This document shows, piece by piece, positions 8,292 through 18,479 of a DNA stretch of 35,521 nt (position 1 is its first letter; each line of letters opens with the position of its first letter). Under the pieces are notes generated by a model. The model was not told where the DNA came from. It searched no databases and was given only the letters and a program-made list of their open reading frames with translations. The stretch is from Spirogloea muscicola. Lineage: Eukaryota > Streptophyta > Zygnematophyceae > Spirogloeales > Spirogloeaceae. Position numbers and translations under genes: made by a program. The stretch lies in assembly GCA_009602725.1 (NCBI GenBank), contig WELB01000112.1:151145-186665 (forward strand), given 5' to 3'.

Positions 8292-9708
8292 TCAATTCAC
8301 CCACAAGCTGCCAAGGAGCTCCTCCAGTGCTCGCTTCCGGGGGATGTCAATGGTCCAGCCGCCAGCCTTGGCAGCCCGCTCCTCTCTCAACCTCCGGCTG
8401 TCATCGTCCTCGGGTTCATCCTCGCCATTTAAGCTGTAGCCGCCATTTCTTGCTCCAATTGGGGTTGGCTGGGCAGCCAGAGGCCTGCCAAGCATGCTGG
8501 CTGGCGCTGATGGCAAGTATGTCGCACCAGGTTGGCCAGACATCGCGCCATCAGCTGATTCCTGCGCAAGGGAAAAACAGCACGCCCTTGATTGTGGGCT
8601 TCACCATTGACCTTCCTCCAGGTCTGGCAGACCTTGATAATGCCCATCTGAAACCTTCCCCAACTTTCCTTTCAGGCTTCTCACCTGTATGTCCGTTGTG
8701 CTGGCTGGGCCCGCATTGCCTGCCTGAGCAGCTCGTGCCGCTTGCTGCCGCTTCTCCGCCTGCATACAATTACTGTAAGACTAGATGATCTGATTGCAAG
8801 CTGCTGCCAAGGGCAATGCTTGAAAGCGAGAGACCGTGAAGAGACTAGTGCTTATGAAAACGAGGATGACCTTCTTGGCTTGCGACTGGACGATCTGCTC
8901 CGCATTCTGCTCCTTGTAAAGCTTTATTTTGGCCTCAGTGGCTGCAACATTGATGCCCTCTGATAAATTGAAGACTGCACATGTGAGCAGCAATACACCT
9001 GATGAGCTCCCCAATTGCCTTTCTGGGACACTAGTCCAGAGGCTGCCTGTTGCAAGCAAGTGTCATGCAAGGACTAAGTGCACTTCTGTCTGCTTCCCAC
9101 TTCATTGCTGACTCTAACAAGCTCCAAGCCCAAGACTGCCCTCCAACTGGAGCTTTCATGCCAGACCGCCTCCTTAGGCCGCCAAAAGCTTGTGTTGTGC
9201 TTCAGAGCGACTCTCGAGATCTCAAGCCCCTGTTGCCTGCTGAAGAAGTCAAGGTGCCAGCCCTGGCCAGCAGCGGCAATCGAGCAGTGACTTGGGTTCA
9301 TGGCGAGCCTGCAAGCACTATCTTCCGGGCTTGCGCGGACAGGAGCAAATGTACCCCGCGTTACTGCTCAGCATTTCAATTTAGCGCTGGAGTGTTCAAG
9401 GTCGAGGTGCCGTACTGATATCTTCGACCTCCTCCAGATAGTCATTGTAGTCCTTGACTGCAGGAAAGTCCTCCTCACGCTTGGTGTATCTGTACCAGGC
9501 AGCCACTCGGTGGCACCATCAGGCCCTTGTGACGAACCTGGCACCGAGCCTGGCGTGCCGTCTTTCGTATGGCGTGAGCCGTCGCAGCCATGGCTCGAGG
9601 GCTCTGAGGTCGGCAACGGGCTAGCAGAACCAGCGAAGCTGCGGAAGCTCACATCTCGCCAATGCGGCGCCGGATGGCCACCTCCTTGCCCAGCGGCGTG
9701 CCCTGCAT
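8292..9708 (-). CDS. MAT1: MAT1, CDK-activating kinase assembly factor (TFIIH), RING-less plant-type form
   Basis: Five exons on the minus strand: 9708-9653, 9489-9416, 8974-8871, 8759-8685 and 8561-8292. All introns are GT-AG and phases agree, giving 192 residues. MAT1 bridges CDK7 and cyclin H in the CAK module of TFIIH, in the nucleus. Diagnostic sequence: K-E-V-A-I-R-R-R-I, then K-R-E-E-D-F-P-A-V-K-D-Y-N-D-Y-L-E-E-V-E-D-I (exons 1-2), F-N-L-S-E-G-I-N-V, a charged coiled-coil-like helix ending N-A-E-Q-I-V (exon 3), a low-complexity linker, and the C-terminal R-A-A-K-A-G-G-W plus K-R-A-L-E-E-L-L-G-S-L-W, matching the CDK7-cyclin H binding end. The animal protein has about 309 residues with an N-terminal RING finger. 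Here the first ATG lies eight codons before K-E-V, and no cysteine/histidine cluster is found upstream on this strand. Divergent from the J-domain gene, 890 bases away. Confidence 0.93.
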
Positions 9709-10595
9709 CGGCCTCTGAGACGGCTACACCACGACCGGCCGCCGCCGCTGGACGTCCATGCCGTCTCTCGTTAGAGCCCTCTCCTGGCAGCCCTCTCCTG
9801 GTGGCCCGCCTCCCACTGGACGGTGCTGCAGGAGGCGACTCCCAGCCCCCTCCGTCGTCTACTTGAGCCAGGCCCTTGGAGCTACCTGGACCCCGCGGAG
9901 AGAGCTGCGGTCACTACGCCACGGCGCGGCTCCCGGGCGCTGGCTGCGGCGGCGGCGATGGCAGTGGCGGGGATGCCAACGTCAGTCTCCAGCTTTGGAA
10001 AGTCGTGTGAATTGGTGTTGGTGGAGCCCTCAAATTGCTGGAGCCCTTGAATGGGGCAAGTACCAAGGCAAGCGCATGGACAGACGTACATCAGGGCCTC
10101 GAGGCCGGCACTGGGGGTTGGGGCCGTAGGGGTTCTCGAAAGCCTGGGGTTTAGCGGATCCGGAACAACGTGGAGCCCCGTGAGGCCAGCTCCCTGCGCC
10201 AGCGCGCCCGAGGAGACGCCCACCCCCCATTGCGCCGCGGCGGCACAACGGCAAGGCCTCCATCACCAAAGCGGGACTCGGGCTCCCCCCCAGGTCTCGC
10301 CTTCTGCGGCGGCGGTCGCGCCAGAGCTGGCTGGCTGCAACATAGGAGTGGGAGCCCAAGGCCAGCAGTGCTCACAAAGCCGGCGAGGCTGGTGACCGCG
10401 ACGTGGGCACGCCGCGGTGCTGCGCATAACGAGCTATGGTGTCCCGATAAGAAGTATATAGCAGAAAAGAGCAGATAAAAAGGTGCGATGGGCCAGCCTT
10501 GCATGTGTGCGGTCGAGGTGCCTTGAGGGCCGTCGTGCCGCCAATGTTCGCGTCGCCCTCTCGGCCGCCACGACGACCAGGGCCGTCGCTCTCCG
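9709..10595. promoter_or_regulatory. Divergent intergenic region between MAT1 and J-domain gene
   Basis: GC-rich; holds the upstream regions of both genes. Open frames here on either strand lack recognisable domains and conflict with each other. No RING-coding exon for MAT1 was found. No clear TATA box or operator is recognised. Called regulatory by position only. Confidence 0.35.
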
Positions 10596-11692
10596 ATGCT
10601 GCCGCGGGACGCCCACGCCGTGCTCGGCCTTGAGCATGGCGCCTCCAAGCAGCAAGTGCTCGCCTCCGCCATGCAGCCTGCCCCTCCTGCAGCTCTTGCT
10701 TACGCTCAATTTGCAAGTCCGTATTGAGAATCCTCTGTCACAGGGCTTACAAGGGTGGCTGCTGCTGCCCGCGTTGCAGGTCAAGGACGCGTTCCGGAGG
10801 TTGGCCATGCGCAGTCATCCGGACCTGGCGACCTCCGCTCACAAGAGCCAGGCCGAGGCCAGCTTCCGGAAGGTGCGCCACTGCCTGCCTGTTCTAAGAG
10901 AAGCAGCTTTGCTGGAATGGAAAGCGATGTCTGCGCTGCTATCAGCAAGGACAACTGGGTCAGAGGGGCTCTGGTTGGGGCTCTGGACTACAACCTGGGC
11001 CTTGATTACAGCATATGTACAGCGAAGTACAATTGAAAGATGTCTTATGGCATGCAGATCAGCGAGGCATACAAGCTCTTGATGTCAGGTGCGTGCTGCC
11101 CACCAGCAGGCGCAGTTTTCCGTTTTAAAGAAGGCAGAAGGGCTTGTCACTCGCATTACTTCTGACATCTCATGCAATCATGCAATCATAGTGCTTGCTC
11201 CTACGCGCTTTGTGTAAAGTGCGTGGATGCATGCCAGGACAAGGCTTTACAGACGTCAACTTACAGGTTTGACTTAGAAAGGGCAAGCAATTGTAGATGA
11301 GTCGCAAGCTGGGCTGGTCAGCTTATGTGCACTTACACATTGCTGCTTCAATTCCTTGGCAACAGGAGAAAGACCAATTCGGTACTCCTTAGCGTGTAAG
11401 GTCCCTCTGCATCGAGGTCGTGGAAATCAAGCTCTGCCTTTCACTGCTCATGGATTCCTTTTGCTGCTCAAGCTGTGGTCAGCGTCGCCATATTGGTGTC
11501 TCGTCTGCTTGACTTTTGATAGTCAAGTGCTGATTTGGCTCTGGTATGACAGCGCCCGTGCAACACCGGGCTGCTGCTGATATGGACCATATTCGTCGAG
11601 GCAGTCGGCTTCACTACGGCTTGTCCAGCCTGCCGTTTGTCTTCCTCATTGGCGGCACAGTCTGCCTGGGCGGCTATCATCTTGTGACGTGA
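10596..11692 (+). CDS. Small J-domain protein with C-terminal membrane segment
   Basis: Five exons: 10596-10655, 10780-10872, 11058-11088, 11366-11395 and 11553-11692, all GT-AG with matching phases, giving 117 residues. The J domain begins almost at the start: D-A-H-A-V-L-G-L (helix I), K-D-A-F-R-R-L-A-M-R-S (helix II), the HPD loop at residues 33-35, then A-S-F-R-K and I-S-E-A-Y-K-L-L-M-S (helices III-IV). HPD is the motif that stimulates Hsp70 ATPase. After a basic linker, residues 95-112 (L-S-S-L-P-F-V-F-L-I-G-G-T-V-C-L-G-G) form one likely transmembrane helix near the C-terminus, which suggests a tail-anchored protein with the J domain in the cytosol, or an organelle membrane protein. 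Cysteine and glycine motifs of DnaJ type I are absent. Client and compartment are unknown. The fourth exon (30 bases) is the least certain, though its donor GTAAGG is strong. Confidence 0.85.
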
Positions 11693-13889
11693 GAGCCTGA
11701 CAGCCTAGCAAGTCAACTCTACATCCTTCCTCTCGTCTACTCCTGGAACTGCATGACACTTTTATCTCGTTTCTCATGCATGCGCAATGTCATCATATGT
11801 TGTGCAGTGCTTACAAGAAGACAAAGCAGGACTCTGAGTCCCGCAATCCATTCCTACCATGATGGATACTGATCATACAGCTCCAACTAGATGAAAGGCA
11901 GCTGCTAATTGTCACTCCTGTGTTAGGTTAGTAGGACCATGTGATGGCAGAAGCAATTGTCTATGCTTAGGCAGGCGTTAGAAGAGCAGGTGCCACATGG
12001 CATCAATTTTAGCTACGATACAGATTCTAGCTGAGTGAAGGAGGCTGTAGGGCAGCAACTTCTATGTGACCTGTGCATCTGGAAGGTGTTCAAGGCTGCA
12101 GCCCACTTGTTCCAAGTCCTGCCTCCTTTTGGTGTACGTATTTTCTACCCAAATGCACAAATTATGACCCAACAGTGTAAGCATTGTGCTGCTCTTGCTT
12201 CTTAACACAGCGATCTGTGTATGAGTGGATGACTTACTCGTGTGACACGCTGGTCCTGTAGAACATTTCCTGCTCCAGAATCTAAAGTACATACGTTGGC
12301 ATTGCTTGGCTGTGTGTAGGGTCCGGTGTCAATCTTCTTCCCGGAGCATTTACATAGAAAGAAGCCTGATGACCCAACAGTACAGTCAAGCCAGGCCCCT
12401 TGGATGTGGAATCGGTGCTGATTGGACATTGAGATTTTAAATCCAGCAGAAGCCCACCCATTTCACTTGAAAGGAAAGAAGTAGGAAGGACATCAAATGA
12501 AGATGTGATGTCCCCATAATGTTCTCTTTGTTGGCAGACCTACTTGCTTGCCGGCGTCAGCTGAGAGTCGGTCTGGCGCGCTTTGCTTGTTTTTGGCCCA
12601 TGTGGGGGAGGCAGCATGCAGGAAGCAGGGGAGGGATAGGACAATATGGCTTCAAGTCCTATTAGTAGAAACGGCTCAGGTCACATCGTAATTTGTGCGC
12701 AGCAAACTCCAGGGGTATACAGATAAGCAAATTCGGTAAGCCTTGCATATCGGATTGGCGACCAGGTGGAACACCGAGAACGAGAAGTAGATCAGCACCT
12801 GCCGAGTTGGAATCGGCCTGCTTCCTTTGGTAATGTCGGGACACCGCCGCCTGTTTGGCCTGGCTTGGTGCGCGCCCAGCACTCAAATGTATGGCTAGAG
12901 CCTAGTAACCCTGCAAACCAGGCGAAAGCGGCACTCGGTAAAACAGAGGAAAAGGCGCACGGTGTGCATGAAATGAAAGGCTGGCCAATCCCAGTCAATC
13001 CAGTACGCAACCAGTGCTTGCGGGACGCTAGTACGCCCCAAGCTACAGGCCCGACTACGAAGGCGTGCGTCGGCTTCAGAAAAATAGCTCTTCTCAAGAG
13101 GGGCCCGAGCTGTTGAACGCGAGCTCTCACCCATTTGCGTTTCATATGGCTCATGGTCTTCGCCACCTGTAGCTCTCCAGCCTGCCCCGCCGCTGGCGCG
13201 AGCGAGTCCACGCAAGAAGAAGCCCGCTCGGGCGCAGAGCGCGCAAGAGGTCTCGAGACCACACGGTGAAGGGGCTTGTGCGCTCCAAGGTGGGGGCGCT
13301 TGCTCTGCTCAAGCTTGGCGCGGAGGCTTGGTCGTGGTATCAGGCACGGGCGCACGGGCGGCAGCAGGACGGCAGCCTGAACGCTTGTGGTCGCTGCAGC
13401 TAGACGAGCAACGAGCGGAGGCGGCCTGGCGGCCTCGCCTCGAGCTGCACCGAACCCCAGCCTCTGGGTGCCGCACGGAACCCCCGTGCCCAGCTCGAAG
13501 ATGCGCATCCTGCGGGGGGTGCTGTGCCGACGCCATTGTTGCTGATCCGGCTCCTGCTGGCTCTCACTGGCGCGGAAGCGAGGGAACCATCAGCACCGCA
13601 CGGGAATACATTTGTCTGGCCCATGGCTGGCGGCGAACTCGTGGCAACCGCCAACGGTGATAGTGCACCCGCGTGGTACGCTGTCTGGTGGCTCGCTGCC
13701 CTCCTCACGACTTGACGAGTTGACGAGTTGACGAACCTGCGCTCGGCCATTGTTGCTCTTTGCCCACAATCTGAAAGTGTCCCTATGCTACCGGCAGTGG
13801 TCTGCAGCACAAAGCCTTTGCTGTAGAGTACTGTGATTAGCATTCCTGAGCAAAGAAGCACTTGAAGCATAGTCGTGCAATGCCACAGG
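11693..13889. other. Long stretch without a confident gene
   Basis: The left part (11693-12750) is AT-richer with frequent stops and looks non-coding. The right part (12750-13700) is GC-rich and open in several frames on both strands. One minus frame near 13508 contains M-R-I-F-E-L-G-T-G, which recalls methyltransferase motif I, and one plus frame contains N-T-F-V-W-P-M-A. Neither has supporting flanks, so no gene is called. A (TTGACGAG)3 microsatellite lies at 13712-13735. Confidence 0.4.
13712..13735. repeat. (TTGACGAG)3 microsatellite
   Basis: Three consecutive copies of an 8-bp unit, the last lacking its final base, about 155 bases upstream of the PHD-BAH start codon. Short and probably neutral. 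Confidence 0.8.
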
Positions 13890-16800
13890 ATGGCGAGTGC
13901 ACAGACATCCGTGCAGGAGGAGCCCAGGCGGGCACCTGGGCTAGAGGACTCCCTGCAGGTGTACCAGAGGATGCTCAGCAAAGGAGCTGGAGTTCAGTCG
14001 CTCTTGGACCGCCTCAGCGAGACAGTCCTTGTCCTGGCCGGGACAAACAAGCTGCGGGCCGACAGGGAACCCCAACCAGGGGAGCTGGCTCTCGCATCAG
14101 AAGCATATGGCATGATGGCCGCGACCCTTGAGATGGTGAGGCCAAAGGACGTGGTCACGAAGAAGGCGGCCCACGAGGCCATGGTGCACCTTGGTTACAG
14201 GTCTATGACGTCGAAGAAGCGCAGGACGGCCCCGCCAACGCCTGCCCCTTCTCCAGCCGCATCACAGGTGGCGCTCTTGGGCAAAACAAGCGCTTATGAG
14301 GCCCTGCCGATTTTCGATCAAACTTATGAGCAGGAGATCTCATTTTGTCTAGCAGAGCCTCTTATCTGAGCCAATCTTCTGTTACTGAGGACATCGTGAA
14401 AATGTGGCTATCATCCATCTCTTGAATGCAGGTGGCATGGAATCCTGAGGGGAAGGCTCTACTTCGTCCTCATCAAGAAATGTACTCTGCCAACAGCAGT
14501 GCAACTTATGCTCAGCCTCCACTTAGTCATCACGGTATTAAGTGCTGCACGCTTAATGTTTAACCCTTATCTTGTCACTGGAATTTGAGATGGTCAACCA
14601 TCATAGCATCTTCTTATCTTACCACATCCAGAGCAGTCTTCATGAGAAGTCTCCATGACCCATAGAAGGCTACTCTCAAGCATGTGACTGGAAGTATAGT
14701 GTGCATCGTGATTCACAAACCTCAGTTTCCCAAGATTGAGTCCTATTTACACTACACTCTTTATACAAACGATGTGCTTGTGCACAGATATCTAGTCAAT
14801 GACCTATTCACAATGCAGTACAATTTGAGCAGGGCCTTCTGACAAAATTGTGTTATTCATTCCTGTGATCAGGGCCTACGATGTCAAGGCCGACATCCTC
14901 CTCGGGTATGCCTGCATAGCTGATGTTGGTGTCTGTCGTGACGATTTATGAGAAAGAGTTTGCTGCAGAGCTCAGTTGCTCCCCAAGCTGCTATCATGCA
15001 AATCATGTGAAGGAGGCAGAAGTAGAGGCAAGCGTAGAAGCAAGAGCCAGCTTCACCTTCCAAATCCACATGCAAATCTGCTTCGTCTTTTCTTTGCCAG
15101 CCATCCCCCTGCTAGGAGCACTTGAAGGCGGTTCTTTATCGACCACACAGCTCATGGAGTTGCTAACCAGGCGGAGTGCGGAGTCACAGCATCAGAAGCA
15201 GCTGCAAATGGAGCAGGCCGCAAACCACCACCTGCAGGTCGGACAGCCCAGGTGCATTATGGAGCACAGCAAGTACTGTGCAATGGACGCTGCTGACAGG
15301 CAGAACTGTGACTGCTTACACACAGCCATCGCCCCTCCTCTGGGAAGAGCGCTATATCACTTCACGAGCTCTTTCCTTGCCTCTTAATTGGTCAAGTAGG
15401 AGAAGTCCCAGGTCCCTGTCATGAACGCTCATGGTCGCGTGGTCCGCTTGTATATGTTTGACAATATCACTAATTAAGCAACTGTTGCGTGCACCTGGGG
15501 AGGGACTTAAGGCAGCTTGGAACAGTCATGGTCCTCATGCAAAGCCACTTTGTTGCTGATGAGGGGTGGCTTCCGCTTGTTCAGGTAAACAAACAGGAGG
15601 GGCAATCTCTCCACTGGACACCTGAGTCCGATGCTCTCATGGTGTGCGAGGTCTGCAAGAAGCTGGACAGCAAGGCCACAGAGCTGCTTCTGTGCGACGC
15701 TTGTGAAAAGGGGCACCACCTAGACTGCGTCCAAGTATCTCGCGCTACACTTCCGCAGGTACGCTCGTCATGCGCAGGCCTGTATCACATCATGGGTGCT
15801 CATATGCAGGTCAATGTTACTCAGACTACAGTGCCATGTGTGCATGTGCAGGGCGACTGGTACTGCCCACCTTGCAGGGCACAGAAGAGCATAAGGCCCT
15901 CAAAGTATGGGCCAATCCGCGCCGCCAGCTTGCCTGCAACGTCTCGCCAGGGTCCTGGGACCAGTGCGGCTGAGGAGAGTCAGCTTGTCTTACCTGCTGC
16001 TGGGGCTTTGAGGTCCGCGATCACACCTTCTGGCCAGCAGTCCAGGGCACCAACGGCAGCGAGGACAGCCCAGCAGGAGCTTCTTGCGCAGGTCGCAAGG
16101 GCCAGCGGAGCGTGGGTGTTCTCTCAATGTCAGCTCAACGACCATGTGAAGCAGCAGGGGCCAGCTCCTGGGGACGCAGAGAAGGTTGCTCAGCCGACTC
16201 CAACAGAGGAAAGCCAACAAGTACAGAGCGGAGCGCTGCTTGCGCAGCAGTCTCAGACATTTTCCAGTGCAGAATCTTCACTGGCAGTAAAGGCAGACGC
16301 AGGGCCTGTTGAAAAGGCTATTGCCCTGTCAAAGGAGCCCGTGGTTGCAAACAATGAGCAGGAACAGTTGCCGGCAGTAGCATCTGGTAAAGTGCCAGTA
16401 GTTGGAGAGTCCAGCAATCAGGTACAGGATGCACAGGCAGGCGGAGAGGCAGGAGCACCTGAGAATAGTGGCAAAGTGCGAGAGTCTGAGCCCACAGAGG
16501 AGCTTGCTCATGATATTGAGTGGGAAAATAGCTCACCTCAACTCCATGAAAGGAGACTGCAGTATTCAGGTTGCCGCATTCGGGGTGTCTCCTACAAGGT
16601 CAATAGTTGTGCTTTATTTAGGCCAGAGTCTCCAGGTGATCGACCATATGTAGCCCGCCTGCAGGTACGATTTTGTATGAACCACTGCAATCAATGTCAT
16701 GCAGGCATCACAACATGCTCTCATTCACAGGATGTTATGACTAGTACTTCACAGCTTGCCTCTCACTAAGGCACGTTGTGTCCATGTTGCGCCCTTGCTT

Positions 16801-17817
16801 TGAACAGGAGATGTATGAGGACACTGCTGATAAAATGAAGGTGGTCATAGTGTGCTGGTGTTTCTACCCCTCTGACTTGCCAGAGGCTGTGGTCAAGCCG
16901 ACATCAATGCTCGAGGCAAATGAGGTCTGGCTGCATACCAGCATATATCTGAAGCTTGACAGCGAGCATGTGACCGTTGGGTGCATTGGCTGGCAACAAA
17001 CTGCAGCTCTTGAAGAGTTGCACGTTTTGCGAGCGTTGCAAACAGCAGGGCCGCTTTGCAGGGTGCGAGGCAGATTCTCATTGCTGTGTCTGCCTAGATT
17101 GGATTGTTGAGCCAGGTGTACGAGTCAAATCACAGCGACGTGAACCCACTGGAGTCGATACAGGGCCCATGCCTTGTCTTGAGCCCGCGCCAGGCGATGG
17201 AAGAGCTGAAGAAGAGAGAGCATCTGAAGGAGGAAGATGTGAGACCATTACCGCCCATATTCGTCTGCAGGTGAAAGGCCATTCTTTACCCCCTCAGTCA
17301 AAAATTTGCATCAGAGTTGCAGTCCTAAAATGTCACAGTAAAAGGTGGCCAATGCGATCACTACTCTCTCCTCAGCAGAACTTCGATGTGAAACTGGTCT
17401 TGTCCACATGTTTGACTGCTTGAGCATGTGCTCCATTCATTTCTACAAGGTGGCTGAGAAATCATCAAACCTTTCTCGACTTGCAAGCTTGTGGAGCTGG
17501 TCTCTTCCACAATCTAGAGCCTGAGATCTTCCTCTCGTTATTTCTACATTGCATTCTGGATGATATGCAGGATCTGATGCCTGCACTGTTGCCCGACTTT
17601 GCTTCAGGTGGCTATATAATGCACCTGAAGGCACGTTCACAGCTGCCCCCGATGCTGGGCCCCCCGATGCTGGGCCAAGCGTAGAATTGCAGCAGGTTTG
17701 AAAGAGGAAATGCAGCTGTGCTCAATCACTTCGCAACGAATTGATGAGGCGTGTGAAGTGGGCCTCATCTTCACTGGTGATAGCGTTGAGCCAGTACTTC
17801 GGGCCTTGAGCATCTAA
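13890..17817 (+). CDS. PHD finger-BAH domain chromatin reader
   Basis: Exons supported by phase and GT-AG borders: 13890-14267, 14432-14481, 14873-14905, 15171-15237, 15585-15734, 15852-16664, 16808-16924 and 17116-17270. Later exons (17379-17449, 17571-17607, 17696-17817 with the stop) are likely, but the join after 17270 is unresolved because phases do not meet. A helical N-terminus (126 residues) and a Q-rich segment lead to a complete PHD finger (C197, C200, C213, C216, H221, C224, C231, C234), then about 230 residues of A/Q/E/P-rich linker, then a BAH domain from about residue 462: Y-S-G-C-R-I-R-G-V, N-S-C-A-L-F-R-P-E-S, R-P-Y-V-A-R-L-Q, V-C-W-C-F-Y-P-S-D-L-P, E-S-N-H-S-D-V-N-P-L-E-S-I and P-I-F-V-C. 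PHD fingers typically read histone H3 tails and BAH domains nucleosomes or methyl-lysine, so a nuclear role is inferred. In plant EBS/SHL proteins the order is reversed (BAH before PHD). The loop between H221-C224 and W229 is short, so a micro-exon may be missing between 15735 and 15851. Confidence 0.8.
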
Positions 17818-17917
17818 TGTTAATTATTCTGTTGTATCTCGGTACAAGCTGCCTCATTTTGTTGCTTTGTTAAGTACCTGAGCTCATTCTTCTGCACAAG
17901 CTGCATGGAGTAGCCGG

Positions 17918-17922
17918 TGTAA
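17918..17922 (+). terminator. Probable poly(A) signal TGTAA
   Basis: TGTAA lies 101 bases after the inferred stop of the PHD-BAH gene, which supports the placement of its last exon. Motif and position only. Confidence 0.4.
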
Positions 17923-17999
17923 TGGTAGTCTAAGATGGTGGGCCCAAGAGTAGTGGGCCTTACTTCTTGTTCTCTCTCTCTACTTGTTACATTTAGTAT

Positions 18000-18450
18000 G
18001 GGGCACTTTAACAAGGCAGGGAGAAAGTGCTCGCCCATAGAGAAGAGGGGCTGGCAAAGCCAGGCCAAAAACAATGGACAATGTCCAAAGCCAAAGAAAG
18101 AGGTGCCGAAAAAGGACTACTCTACCAAACACGACAACACACTAGGGAAGCTCAGTACCTGCGAGTGAGCAACAGCAGGTCAGAGTAGCTCGATGCAGGG
18201 AAGGAGGCACTCCGCCGAGACCCGGAGGCGGCGGCCAGAGCGCGTCCTGCGCTTAATGACGCGCGCCAAAGACAATCGAGAAAGTGCTCGCCCATCCCCC
18301 AGAAGAATGTGCTCGCCCATAGAGGGGCTGGTAGAAGTTTGTTGCAGGAGTGTGTTGCATGTTGTGCCCCGGGGCACAACATACTCTGGTGGCTTGTTGC
18401 TGACTGGTGACAGTGCCCGTCCGCATGCGGAACACCTGCGCTAGCGAGCC
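18000..18450 (-). mobile_element. LINE 3' end with internal insertion of a 3' UTR fragment
   Basis: On the minus strand the LINE block V-F-R-M-R (near 18430) is separated from A-G-R-A-L-A-A-A-S-G-S-R-R-S-A-S-F-P-A-S-S-Y-S-D-L-L-L-L-T-R-R-Y and its stop (18152-18154) by about 160 bases. That extra sequence carries two copies of ATGGGCGAGCAC (18284-18330) next to a partial hairpin, i.e. 3' UTR material. The copy's own 3' UTR follows, with CTGGC-TTT-GCCAG at 18047-18066. It belongs to the same sub-family as the fragment at 34379-34462 (shared G-S-R-R-S-A-S). Confidence 0.75.
18359..18382. repeat. Perfect 24-bp palindrome
   Basis: The half-site ATGTTGTGCCCC is followed directly by its exact reverse complement, with no spacer. 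It lies inside the interrupted LINE copy. It could be a protein-binding site, an insertion-derived inverted junction or a cruciform-prone spot. Not seen elsewhere in the window. Confidence 0.8.
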
Positions 18451-18479
18451 AGCGGCGTCGCAGTGATTTTGAAAGAAGT

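Noticed and set aside
10151-10672. Minus-strand 173-codon frame considered as a RING-bearing first exon of MAT1
   Set aside because: Its cysteines do not form a C3HC4 pattern, and no splice path joins it in phase to the MAT1 exon at 9708.
12792-13508. Minus-strand frame containing F-E-L-G-T-G, suggestive of a methyltransferase
   Set aside because: Only the motif I-like hexapeptide fits. No following TD/N motifs or plausible exon partners were found on either side.
13524-13715. Plus-strand frame with a hydrophobic start resembling a signal peptide
   Set aside because: It begins at a GTG, not an ATG, overlaps competing frames, and has no recognisable mature domain or splice support.
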